Notes: generated by a model not told the origin, from the sequence alone. 15,062 bases of DNA from Bacillota bacterium (GCA_023426265.1 JAFABA010000051.1:1-15062), one strand, 5' to 3'; positions 1 to 7,188 are shown, counted from the stretch's first letter. Numbers and translations are program-made.

Positions 1-703
1 TGTAATCGTCATTTCCCCAAATAAAGCGCGCAATTGCAAAAAAGAAAATAAGAACAAACGCGATCACGCTCCCAATGTTTCCATCGCTTTCCGTTACCTG
101 CATGGTTTCCAATGTATCAAACACGCCAATGGGATATTCGACCCTCACCTCATAGCGCTCGCCCGCGTCAAGCAAAGTTTCCCACGTTAAATACTCACCT
201 TCCTCGCCCGTCGCGTTGGATGAGGCCACGTCGGCTTTGTTCCAGAGCACCTTGAGAGAATCGACCATGATCCTGTCAAACCAGCCGGGGGTAAATGAGT
301 AGGAGCAAGTATTGCCATTAAGCGTATACATGTACGACTGGTGGATAGAAAAGTCAAACGAGACCGTTTCCTCGGCATGGTACGCCCGGTCAAATTGAAC
401 GCGCACATAGTCGCCGCCTTCAGCAACATATCTGATATCCGCGATATTCGGAGAGAGACCTTTGACGCCGTCCACGTTGCTGTTTGGGATGCCGATTTTC
501 ACCCAGGTGAGCGGACCTTCGCTTGTATCATCGAGCACCAGCCAATCGAGGTGGTATTCGATGTTCATGGTGCCGTCCTGCCGCATATCCACCGTGACGA
601 CATAGCTCTTGATTTCATCCAGAGGATCGGCGGCCTTCGCCGAAACAGCAGGCAGAAGCAGGAGCAGCGCGGCCAAAGCAATACGGATTATTTTCTTCAT
701 CAT
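1..703 (-). CDS. Secreted, membrane-anchored protein with DUF2207-like N-terminus (partial, C-terminus off the left edge)
   Basis: The minus-strand frame is open from an ATG at 703 to the window edge, giving 234 visible residues. Residues 1-24 form a signal peptide: basic MMKK, a Leu/Ala-rich core, and an A-K-A cleavage site near residue 24. Residues 30-200 look like a beta-rich extracellular domain; the stretch SYVVTVDMRQDGTMNIEY (33-50) resembles the start of DUF2207-type proteins. A hydrophobic segment at about 210-229 is a likely membrane anchor, so the visible domain would sit outside the cell. The start lies one base beyond the stop of the radical SAM gene (TGA, G, ATG), with a second ATG directly following, so the two are probably translationally coupled. 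No enzymatic motif is visible. The family assignment rests on appearance only; the ORF, signal peptide and coupling are clear. Confidence 0.8.
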   Translation of the reverse strand, partial: MMKKIIRIALAALLLLLPAVSAKAADPLDEIKSYVVTVDMRQDGTMNIEYHLDWLVLDDTSEGPLTWVKIGIPNSNVDGVKGLSPNIADIRYVAEGGDYVRVQFDRAYHAEETVSFDFSIHQSYMYTLNGNTCSYSFTPGWFDRIMVDSLKVLWNKADVASSNATGEEGEYLTWETLLDAGERYEVRVEYPIGVFDTLETMQVTESDGNIGSVIAFVLIFFFAIARFIWGNDDY

Positions 704-704
704 C

Positions 705-2078
705 TCATACCTGCTTTCTTGCGCCCAGCTGGCACCGGTTCTCCATTTTGGCGGAGATTGCCCGGATTTCCCGGCATTTGACGCCGTTCCAGATATTTTT
801 CCACGGCGTCGTGAGCATGTTCCCAAGACCTGTGCCGGACAGCCAGCTTTGGCATGGGATCACCGTCCCATCCGGCGCCACGGCCATATTGCTTAAACAC
901 GCCCCGCACGCCGGGGCCGTTTTGAAGCCGATTTCAAAAAGGCGATCTTCTTTCAACCATCCCGGCGAGGTGAAGGTGCAGTCCATGCCGTTTTCCCGGC
1001 AATATGCCTGTGCTTCCTGTAAGATCAGGTACAGTGCATCTTCGTTTAGCTGCGTGTTGACGGACGCTTCGCTGGTTGCGCCGCCTGCGGGAATCAATCC
1101 CGAGCAGGAGACATACTTGACGCCCAGCGTTTTTACAAACCGGAGCGTTTCGGTATAATCCGCATTCACCGTACAGAGCGGCGTATTGATGCTGACGTTC
1201 AGGTTGGCGCCTACGGCATTCTTGATGCCCTGCACCGTTTTCTCCCAGCTTTGCGCCCCGACAAGCGCATTGTGCTTTTGTGGGTCATGCGAATACAGCG
1301 TGACCTGCACGCTGTCCAGGCTGGCCTCATACAGTTCGGCGCATAGTTCCTTTGAAAGACAGATGGCGTTGGTATTGAGCCGCGTGATAAACCATTTGGA
1401 GTATTCAACCAGCTCTACAAGGTCGCTTCTTAATGTCGGCTCCCCGCCGGTAAACGTAAGCTGCGGAATACCCGCCCGGCGGCATTTGTCTATGATATGT
1501 TTCCAGTCCTCCGTGGAAAGCTCCGCTTTACCCGAAAGCTCCTGTTCCGCGGCATAGCAGTGCAGACACTGGTTGTTGCAGTTCCAGCGGCAATTCTTAC
1601 TCAGGGAGCTAATCATCAGGTCCATCCGGTGGGGCCCGGTCATATATGGAGCGTACTCGCCCAGGGACAGCGCGCCGATTTCTTCATCGGGTTCCCTACC
1701 GTTTGCGATATCGTGGAACGTGCCTATGATCCGCCACAGGTCGCCTTTGAGGGTTTTCTCATCCACGTTGCGGTAGACGGCGCGGGTTTTTGCAACCGTC
1801 CTCCCGATGATACCGTCCCAGTCGCCATCCTCAAGCGTTTTCCCGTCATATTGCTGGATTTCGTCTATAAAAGCGGACAGCAATATCGCCCACGAAATAT
1901 TGATGGGAAGAATGTCCTGTCCGTTCAATATGACGGCGCTCGGGGTGTTTTTGAACAGGCTCAGCTTCGGCGGCACCATATGGACCCGAACGACGCCTTC
2001 GCTGCCCGGGTTGAGCGTTACATGCTTAACTTCGTTCAGATGCTTCGACAGGTAGGCATATTCCTTGAAACCAATCAT
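705..2078 (-). CDS. Radical SAM protein with C-terminal SPASM-type cluster domain
   Basis: Encodes 457 residues from ATG 2078; the frame also opens at GTG 2087 (460 aa, numbering used here). ATG is preferred because a GAAAGAG ribosome site lies 8 bases upstream, whereas it would abut the GTG. The radical SAM core has C170-x3-C174-x2-C177 (CNNQCLHC), the ligand set for the SAM-binding 4Fe-4S cluster, and a GGEPT motif at 214-218. The C-terminal part has further cysteines at 394, 397, 412, 438 and 452, with a CGACLSNMAVAPDGTVIPC segment typical of SPASM/Twitch auxiliary clusters. SPASM proteins commonly modify peptides or proteins. Residues 1-157 form an N-terminal region without a motif I recognise. 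The gene is the first of a tight two-gene unit with a secreted protein, which makes that protein or a nearby peptide a plausible substrate (inference). Confidence 0.92.
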   Translation of the reverse strand: MIGFKEYAYLSKHLNEVKHVTLNPGSEGVVRVHMVPPKLSLFKNTPSAVILNGQDILPINISWAILLSAFIDEIQQYDGKTLEDGDWDGIIGRTVAKTRAVYRNVDEKTLKGDLWRIIGTFHDIANGREPDEEIGALSLGEYAPYMTGPHRMDLMISSLSKNCRWNCNNQCLHCYAAEQELSGKAELSTEDWKHIIDKCRRAGIPQLTFTGGEPTLRSDLVELVEYSKWFITRLNTNAICLSKELCAELYEASLDSVQVTLYSHDPQKHNALVGAQSWEKTVQGIKNAVGANLNVSINTPLCTVNADYTETLRFVKTLGVKYVSCSGLIPAGGATSEASVNTQLNEDALYLILQEAQAYCRENGMDCTFTSPGWLKEDRLFEIGFKTAPACGACLSNMAVAPDGTVIPCQSWLSGTGLGNMLTTPWKNIWNGVKCREIRAISAKMENRCQLGARKQV

Positions 2079-2157
2079 CAGTATCACTCTTTCACGCGTA
2101 ATAAAGATATCATTTTGTGACTAGCAGATATTGGGCAACCAGCTGCGCTTTGCCTTT

Positions 2158-2186
2158 ATACTATTGCATATGCCGGGTTATTTCAA
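2158..2186 (-). promoter_or_regulatory. Predicted sigma-A promoter for the radical SAM operon
   Basis: Reading the minus strand there is TTGAAA (2186-2181), a 17-base spacer and TAGTAT (2163-2158). Transcription would begin near 2151, leaving a leader of about 70 bases before the ATG at 2078. The -10 box is only a fair match. Confidence 0.5.
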
Positions 2187-2229
2187 CTCCAGGCCAAGAT
2201 ATCTCGCTATGCTATTTTTCAAACCGTAG

Positions 2230-2258
2230 TTGACAATTGCGAAAAACGCGCATACAAT
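2230..2258 (+). promoter_or_regulatory. Predicted sigma-A promoter of the T-box/trpB transcript
   Basis: TTGACA (2230-2235), a 17-base spacer and TACAAT (2253-2258): a perfect -35, near-perfect -10 and ideal spacing. It lies about 25 bases before the first T-box helix, so the transcript should start near 2265. It is back-to-back with the radical SAM promoter. Confidence 0.8.
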
Positions 2259-2264
2259 GTCCAC

Positions 2265-2541
2265 AAATGAAAAACCGCTGAATAAGAAGAGTACGCAAAG
2301 GGATAGCTCACAGAGAGCCGTGACGGTGGAAAGCGGCAGCTCAATATCTTTGCCGAATGGACTTATGAGGGCAGCCGAACGGGGGTATTCCCCCTAGTAG
2401 CAGCTGACGGCGCTCCCCTCCGTTACCTTGGGGGAAAACCTGTGTTGGCAGGTTTAAAGGAGGGCGCATAGAGCGCCAAATCGGGTGGCACCGCAGAAGA
2501 AATAGCTTCTGTCCCAATGACTGGGACGGGAGCTTTTTTTA
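2265..2541 (+). ncRNA. T-box leader, tRNA-Trp specific
   Basis: A tRNA-sensing leader. Stem I is closed by ATAAG (2282-2286) with CTTAT (2362-2366). The specifier loop carries AGTA (2290-2293) on the 5' side and GAA-TGG-A on the 3' side, and GCAAAG (2295-2300) pairs with CTTTGC (2348-2353) above it. The specifier triplet is therefore TGG at 2358-2360, the tryptophan codon. An AGAGAG motif lies at 2312-2317. The T-box core GGGTGGCACCGC spans 2483-2494. Its TGGC (2486-2489) would pair with an NCCA end bearing discriminator G, as expected for bacterial tRNA-Trp. The antiterminator is GGG (2483-2485), the bulge TGGCACC, and GCAGAAG (2493-2499) pairing with CTTCTGT-CCC (2506-2515). This excludes the terminator. 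Uncharged tRNA-Trp should turn the gene on. Confidence 0.93.
2504..2540 (+). terminator. Conditional terminator of the Trp T-box
   Basis: AGCTTCTGTCCCA (2504-2516) pairs over 13 positions, three of them G-U, with TGGGACGGGAGCT (2522-2534). The loop is 5 bases and a run of seven T follows. It overlaps the 3' half of the antiterminator, so the two folds are mutually exclusive. Confidence 0.92.
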
Positions 2542-2576
2542 TACCCCAAAATTTATAACCGAAAGGAGAATGAAGC

Positions 2577-3947
2577 ATGGCACGCATCCCGCACCGATTT
2601 TATTTGACGGAGGAACAGCTGCCGGGGCAGTGGTACAACCTGAGGGCGGATATGGCGGAACAGCCCGCGCCGCTTTTGATCCCCGGCGTCAACCGGCCCG
2701 CCGTGGAGAGCGACCTGTACCCCGTATTCTGCGAGGCGCTCGCGCACCAGGAAATGGATGAGAAAACGCGGTATATCGATATCCCCGGCCCCATCATGGA
2801 TATGTACCGCATCTACCGCCCCTCCCCTCTTGTCCGGGCTTACAACCTGGAAAAGGAATTGGACACCCCCGCAAAGATTTATTTCAAGTTTGAGGGCAAC
2901 AACACCTCGGGCAGCCATAAGCTCAATTCCGCCATCGCGCAGGTCTATTATGCCAAGGAGCAGGGAATAGTGGGCCTTACCACCGAAACGGGCGCAGGCC
3001 AGTGGGGCACGGCGCTTGCGGAAGCCTGCGCCTACTTCAAAATGCCGCTGACGGTGTTCATGGTAAAGGTTTCGAGCGTACAGAAACCCTATCGCAAGGC
3101 GATTATTGAGAACTTTGGCGCGACGGTTTACGCAAGCCCCAGCGATAAGACCAACGCAGGCCGCGCCATACTCGAAACCGACCCGAACAGCAACGGCTCC
3201 CTGGGCTGCGCCATATCGGAGGCCGTGGAGATGGCCGTCACCACCCCGGGCCACCGCTATGTGCTGGGTTCAGTATTAAACCAGGTGCTTCTGCACCAGT
3301 CCGTCATCGGGTTGGAAGCGAAAAAGGCTATGGATATACTGGATGAATACCCCGACGTCATCATAGGCTGCGCGGGCGGCGGCAGCAACCTGGGCGGCCT
3401 AATCGCCCCGTACATGCAGGATAAGCTGTTAAAAAGGGCGGACCCGCACATCATCGCCGTGGAACCCGCCTCCTGCCCATCCTTTACGCGCGGCAAATAT
3501 GCCTATGATTTCTGCGATACCGGCATGATCACGCCGCTTGCCAAGATGTATACGCTCGGCTGCACATTCGCACCCTCCCCCAACCACGCGGGCGGTTTGC
3601 GGTACCACGGCATGTCTCCGCTTCTTTCCAAGCTCTATCACGATGGGTACATGGAGGCGGTGTCGGTGGAGCAAACGCGCGTATTTGAAGCCGCCGAGTT
3701 GTTCGCCCGCTGCGAGACCATATTGCCCGCGCCCGAATCCGCCCACGCCATCCGCGCCGCGATCGACGAGGCGTTATATTGCCGTGAAGCCGGAGAGAAA
3801 AAGACTATACTCTTTGGCCTTTCCGGCACCGGCTATTTCGATATGAGCGCCTATATGTCTTACCAGAACGGTACCATGACGGACAGTATCCCGAGCGATG
3901 AGGAACTGGAGAAAGGGTTTTCAAGAATACCGAATGTTCCCTGCTGA
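2577..3947 (+). CDS. trpB: TrpB-like PLP-dependent enzyme (TrpB2 type), tryptophan synthase beta-like
   Basis: Encodes 456 residues, in the range of the longer TrpB2 (trpB-related) class rather than the roughly 400-residue TrpB1. AAAGGAGA ends 7-8 bases before ATG 2577. Family chemistry is PLP-dependent condensation of indole with L-serine to give tryptophan. The PLP lysine is K115 in SGSHKLNSA. TETGAGQWG (136-144) holds the conserved Glu137 that acts on indole in TrpB. GGGSN (267-271) binds the PLP phosphate. The N-terminus, with HRFYLTEEQLPGQWYNL near residues 6-22, is characteristic of TrpB2. No trpA or other trp gene is adjacent, fitting a stand-alone enzyme that uses free indole, perhaps indole salvage (inference). 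It has its own promoter, a Trp T-box in front and a strong terminator behind, so it is probably a single-gene transcript. Confidence 0.93.
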   Translation: MARIPHRFYLTEEQLPGQWYNLRADMAEQPAPLLIPGVNRPAVESDLYPVFCEALAHQEMDEKTRYIDIPGPIMDMYRIYRPSPLVRAYNLEKELDTPAKIYFKFEGNNTSGSHKLNSAIAQVYYAKEQGIVGLTTETGAGQWGTALAEACAYFKMPLTVFMVKVSSVQKPYRKAIIENFGATVYASPSDKTNAGRAILETDPNSNGSLGCAISEAVEMAVTTPGHRYVLGSVLNQVLLHQSVIGLEAKKAMDILDEYPDVIIGCAGGGSNLGGLIAPYMQDKLLKRADPHIIAVEPASCPSFTRGKYAYDFCDTGMITPLAKMYTLGCTFAPSPNHAGGLRYHGMSPLLSKLYHDGYMEAVSVEQTRVFEAAELFARCETILPAPESAHAIRAAIDEALYCREAGEKKTILFGLSGTGYFDMSAYMSYQNGTMTDSIPSDEELEKGFSRIPNVPC

Positions 3948-3973
3948 AGCGCGTTTGTATCCGGTAAAGAATG

Positions 3974-4010
3974 AAAGAACCATGTCCGATATGACATGGT
4001 TCTTTTGTTT
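3974..4010 (+). terminator. Rho-independent terminator after trpB
   Basis: AAAGAACCATGTC (3974-3986) pairs perfectly over 13 bp with GACATGGTTCTTT (3993-4005). The loop is 6 bases, and TTTTGTTT closes the element. It lies 27 bases after the trpB stop. Confidence 0.92.
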
Positions 4011-4218
4011 ATCCGACGCGACGGAGTATTTGTGATATTTGATTGCCACTTAATCGTTTGCGTGACCATTTTTATAAAGGACATATTCCCATTTGCCTTG
4101 GGCTTCCGAGCAATATCATGGACATATCGCGCAATATGCTCCTCACAAGATGTAATACATACCAATCGCATACGGATTTACAGCCCCCAGTTTTTTGTTT
4201 TGCCGCTCCTTAGACCTC
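4011..4218 (+). other. Intergenic stretch with nothing recognisable
   Basis: About 210 bases between the trpB terminator and the GH94 promoter, more A+T-rich than the flanking genes. Open frames of 86 aa (plus) and 103 aa (minus) cross it, but neither has a ribosome site or a recognisable sequence, and both overlap the terminator or promoter. I see no repeat, RNA gene or operator here. Confidence 0.5.
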
Positions 4219-4247
4219 TTGAGTTTTTAATGCATCTCCTGTACAAT
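4219..4247 (+). promoter_or_regulatory. Predicted sigma-A promoter for the cellobiose phosphorylase gene
   Basis: TTGAGT (4219-4224), 17 bases, TACAAT (4242-4247). Transcription would start near 4254, about 92 bases before the ATG. I see no catabolite-response (cre) palindrome next to it. Confidence 0.65.
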
Positions 4248-4345
4248 AAAAACTAACTTAAACGATTTCTGTGCGATGTTCTCTCGCTTTCTTCCCCCAA
4301 GCCAAGCCGAAAATCCGCTGCAATAGCGCATATAGGAGTAACCGA

Positions 4346-6766
4346 ATGCAATATGGTATGTTTGACGACACGAACAGGGAATATGTCATCACCACCCCGC
4401 ATACTCCCCTGCCCTGGATCAATTACCTGGGCAACGAAGGGTTCTACAGCCTCGTTTCCAATACCGGCGGAGGATACTCCTTTTATCAGGACGCGAAGCT
4501 TAGGCGCCTGACCCGCTACCGCTACAACAACGTGCCCGCGGACATGGGCAGCCGCTTCTATTATATAAAGGACGGGGATACCGTATGGAGCCCCGCTTAC
4601 CTGCCTGCAGAAACCGGGCTTGACAGCTACCGCTGCCGGCATGGGCTGGGATATACGGTAATCGAGGGCGCAAAAGGCGGCGTAAGCTGCAGCATAACGC
4701 TGTTTGTGCCCATAGGCTCGAACTGTGAGCTCAATTCCCTCTTGTTCACCAACCATAGCGCGCATGAAAAGCGCCTTACGGTATTTGGCGCCGTGGAGTG
4801 GTGCCTGTGGAACGCCGTGGACGATATGCAGAACTTCCAGCGCAACCTGTCCATAGGCGAAGTGGAGCGGGACGGCAGTACGCTTTACCACAAGACCGAA
4901 TACCGGGAACGGCGCGACCATTACGCGTTCTTCCATGTCAACGCGGACATAAACGGGTTTGACACCGACCGGGATGCATTCTTGGGGCCTATGGGGAACT
5001 GGAACCTTCCCGCAGCGGTGCGCGAAGGCAAAAGCAGAAACAGCATGGCAAGCGGCTGGGCGCCCATCGCAGCCCATGCGGTGGAAATCGTTCTGCAACC
5101 CGGCGAGACGAAAAAGCTTCTTTTTATGCTCGGCTATGTGGAAAACCCATCCGAGCAAAAATGGGAAAGCCCGGGCCTGATCAATAAGGAAAGGGCGCGT
5201 GCGCTGATCTCCCGTTTTTCTTCCGAAGCGGATGTGGAAGCCGCACTTCTCGGGATTAAAACCTACTGGGAGGCGCTGCTTAAGCGCTACCGCCTGAACA
5301 GCGAGGATAAAAAACTAAACCGCATGGTGAACATCTGGCATCCGTACCAGTGTATGATCACGTTCCTGATGAGCCGCAGCGCCAGCTATTATGAAAGCGG
5401 CACCGGGCGCGGGATGGGCTTTCGGGACGGCTGCCAGGATATTCTAGGGTTTGTGCACCTCATTCCCGAGCGCGTGCGGGAGCGCATACTCGACATTGCC
5501 GCCATACAGTTTGAGGACGGAAGCACCTATCATCAATACCAACTCCTCACGAAACGGGGCAACGCGGACGTCGGCAGCGGCTTCAACGACGATCCCCTCT
5601 GGCTTGTGGCATGCACCTCGGCCTATATCCGCGAAACCGGGGATGCTTCCATACTGGATGAGCCCGTTTCTTTTGACAACGTGCAGGGCAGCGAACGCCC
5701 GTTGTTTGAACACCTGCGGCGAAGCATGCGGTATACGATGGAGCACCTGGGTCCGCACGGCTTGCCGCTTATCGGCCGGGCGGACTGGAACGATTGCCTT
5801 AACCTCAACTGCTTCTCCACCACCCCCGGCGAAAGCTTCCAGACCTGCGCCAATTTTGAAAGCGGCAAGGCCGAAAGCGTGTTTATCGCCGCCATGTTCG
5901 TGCTCTATGGCAAGGAATACGCCGAGCTTTGCAAGCGTTTTGGGGACGCAAGCGAAGCGGAGGAGGTGCTGGCGACGGTAGCAAAAATGGAACAGACGGT
6001 GCTGCAGCACGGCTGGGACGGCGAATGGTTCCTGCGTGCATATGACGCGTTTTCGCGCCCCGTAGGCAGCCATACCTCTGAGGAAGGGCAGATATTCATT
6101 GAGCCGCAGGGGTTCTGCGCCATGGCGGGCATCGGCGTAAAGGAAGGGCATGCAAAAAGCGCATTGAACAGCGTGAAGGAACGGCTGGAGGGCGAACACG
6201 GCATCCAGCTTTTAAATCCCTGCTACACCGTATACCATGAGGAGCTGGGCGAAATCACGAGTTACCCGCCCGGCTACAAGGAAAACGGCGGTATCTTCTG
6301 CCACAACAATCCGTGGATCAGCATTGCGTATACGGTATTAAAAGACGGCAACGCGGCGTTTGACGCATACCGCCGCATCTCCCCCGCGTATACGGAGCAT
6401 AAGAGCGAGATTCGCCGTACGGAACCCTATGTGTACAGCCAGATGATCGCCGGGCGCGAAGCGCCGCGGAGCGGCGAGGCCAAAAACAGCTGGCTCACCG
6501 GCACCGCCTCCTGGGCATATGTGAATGCCAGCCAGTATATCCTGGGCATCCGCGCACAGCACGACGGTTTGGAAATAAACCCCTGCCTGCCCGATGAACT
6601 GGACGGCTTTACGGCGGAGCGGATGTTCCGCAACACGCGCTACTTCATACACGCCCGCCGGGCCGGGCTTCCCTCCCCCCGCGTGCGCGTCAACGGCCTG
6701 CCGATAGAGGGCTGCGTCGTCCCGCCCAACGGGGAGAAAGAATTGCATGTGGAAGTCGAGTTCTAG
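4346..6766 (+). CDS. Cellobiose phosphorylase, glycoside hydrolase family 94
   Basis: Encodes 806 residues, the usual length for cellobiose phosphorylase. The enzyme cleaves cellobiose with inorganic phosphate to alpha-glucose 1-phosphate and glucose, saving one ATP. There is no signal peptide, so it acts in the cytosol on imported disaccharide. The start is ATG 4346, with AGGAG 7 bases upstream and the family opening MQYGMFDDTNREYVIT. The frame extends to 4271, but those 25 residues do not resemble the family. An N-terminal beta-sandwich covers roughly the first 270 residues, with YRERRDHYAFF inside it. A linker follows, then an (alpha/alpha)6 barrel. GRADWNDCLNLN near 477-488 carries the general acid aspartate. 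GEAKNSWLTGTASW near the C-terminus belongs to the phosphate-site region. The DWNDCLNLN form matches characterised clostridial cellobiose phosphorylases as I recall them; cellodextrin preference cannot be excluded. The next gene encodes a sugar ABC ATPase. Confidence 0.93.
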   Translation: MQYGMFDDTNREYVITTPHTPLPWINYLGNEGFYSLVSNTGGGYSFYQDAKLRRLTRYRYNNVPADMGSRFYYIKDGDTVWSPAYLPAETGLDSYRCRHGLGYTVIEGAKGGVSCSITLFVPIGSNCELNSLLFTNHSAHEKRLTVFGAVEWCLWNAVDDMQNFQRNLSIGEVERDGSTLYHKTEYRERRDHYAFFHVNADINGFDTDRDAFLGPMGNWNLPAAVREGKSRNSMASGWAPIAAHAVEIVLQPGETKKLLFMLGYVENPSEQKWESPGLINKERARALISRFSSEADVEAALLGIKTYWEALLKRYRLNSEDKKLNRMVNIWHPYQCMITFLMSRSASYYESGTGRGMGFRDGCQDILGFVHLIPERVRERILDIAAIQFEDGSTYHQYQLLTKRGNADVGSGFNDDPLWLVACTSAYIRETGDASILDEPVSFDNVQGSERPLFEHLRRSMRYTMEHLGPHGLPLIGRADWNDCLNLNCFSTTPGESFQTCANFESGKAESVFIAAMFVLYGKEYAELCKRFGDASEAEEVLATVAKMEQTVLQHGWDGEWFLRAYDAFSRPVGSHTSEEGQIFIEPQGFCAMAGIGVKEGHAKSALNSVKERLEGEHGIQLLNPCYTVYHEELGEITSYPPGYKENGGIFCHNNPWISIAYTVLKDGNAAFDAYRRISPAYTEHKSEIRRTEPYVYSQMIAGREAPRSGEAKNSWLTGTASWAYVNASQYILGIRAQHDGLEINPCLPDELDGFTAERMFRNTRYFIHARRAGLPSPRVRVNGLPIEGCVVPPNGEKELHVEVEF

Positions 6767-6807
6767 CGGGGAGGCTTCATAGCGGCCCCGGTGCTTGAGG
6801 ATCGGCC

Positions 6808-6846
6808 TTGCCCGAGCGGGAAAAATCTGTTATCCTATATTAGGAT
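6808..6846 (+). promoter_or_regulatory. Candidate promoter with a palindrome over its -10 region
   Basis: TTGCCC (6808-6813), 17 bases and TATCCT (6831-6836) form a modest promoter. A perfect inverted repeat, ATCCTA-TAT-TAGGAT (6832-6846), covers the -10 box and the presumed start region, where a repressor operator would sit. This is the only reasonable promoter I find between the GH94 stop and the leader of the ABC ATPase. Confidence 0.4.
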
Positions 6847-6898
6847 GGAGTAGGTGTAACTATTCCCCGCCATTGACGAGCGATTTCGCTTAATTTCA

Positions 6899-6914
6899 GT
6901 TGTTTTAACACAAC
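6899..6914 (+). repeat. Short inverted repeat in the ABC ATPase leader
   Basis: GTTGT (6899-6903), 6 bases, ACAAC (6910-6914), with TGTTTTAACA nested inside. It could be an operator half-site pair or a weak RNA stem. A second small palindrome, AGCGA-TT-TCGCT, lies just upstream at 6879-6890. Confidence 0.3.
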
Positions 6915-6968
6915 ATTGCCGGAGATTCTGCATTTTGGGGTTCTCAAATGCAAGAAGGAGCAACTAAG

Positions 6969-7055
6969 ATGTATTATTCCACTGCCCCATACGGGCTTCA
7001 TACGTATCAATGCGGCACGGGCTTACTCCACAAAATAAGCCCGCGCACGCTATAA
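6969..7055 (+). CDS. Possible 28-residue leader peptide
   Basis: A 28-codon ORF runs from ATG 6969 to TAA 7053-7055. A strong GAAGGAG site (6954-6960) sits 8 bases before the ATG, better than that of the gene it precedes. The peptide begins MYYSTAPYGLHTYQ and has four Tyr and two His, with no hydrophobic segment. Its 3' half contains a stem-loop, CGGGCTTA (7018-7025) with TAAGCCCG (7036-7043), so a ribosome on the ORF would prevent that fold. The stop codon is immediately followed by AAAGGAGG (7057-7064). I recognise no family. A regulatory uORF seems likelier than a functional small protein, but translation is unproven. Confidence 0.4.
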   Translation: MYYSTAPYGLHTYQCGTGLLHKISPRTL

Positions 7056-7056
7056 A

Positions 7057-7188
7057 AAAGGAGGTTCCATCTAACCGCAGCGGCTTGCGGTGCGGCAGTG
7101 TGGAGACCTGCCGTAATGCCGCCGTGATACTACGCACGGCGGCGAGGCGGACAGTTAGCAGAGGCTGTGTCCGCCAGAGCCGGGCAAC
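7057..7188 (+). promoter_or_regulatory. Highly structured 5' leader of the ABC ATPase gene
   Basis: After an orphan Shine-Dalgarno sequence (7057-7064) come four consecutive stem-loops up to the start codon. H0: CCGCA (7075-7079)/TGCGG (7086-7090). H1: GCGGCAG (7092-7098)/CTGCCGT (7108-7114). H2: GCCGCCGTG (7118-7126)/CACGGCGGC (7135-7143), a perfect 9 bp. H3: GGCGGACA (7146-7153)/TGTCCGCC (7168-7175), a perfect 8 bp with an inner AGC-AGAG-GCT. None has a T run, so they are not simple terminators. The 13 bases between H3 and the ATG lack a Shine-Dalgarno sequence. I do not recognise a known riboswitch class. Confidence 0.6.

Noticed and set aside
3860..4256. Short frames of 86 aa (plus) and 103 aa (minus) after trpB
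   Set aside because: They overlap the trpB terminator or GH94 promoter, lack ribosome sites and resemble nothing.
4271..4345. 25-residue N-terminal extension of the cellobiose phosphorylase
   Set aside because: It does not resemble the family, while ATG 4346 has AGGAG at good spacing and the conserved FDDTNREYVIT start.
4253..5158. 301-residue open frame opposite the GH94 gene
   Set aside because: Mirror frame of a strongly recognisable enzyme gene, with no independent signal.
6767..6830. Terminator after the GH94 gene
   Set aside because: A CGGGG/CCCCG pairing exists with a long loop, but no T run follows, so read-through into the ABC leader cannot be excluded.
7057..7079. Extended complementarity to the 16S rRNA 3' end beyond the Shine-Dalgarno sequence
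   Set aside because: AAAGGAGG followed by CCGCA echoes the order in anti-16S sequence, but the intervening bases do not match, and a 5-base second match is easily chance.
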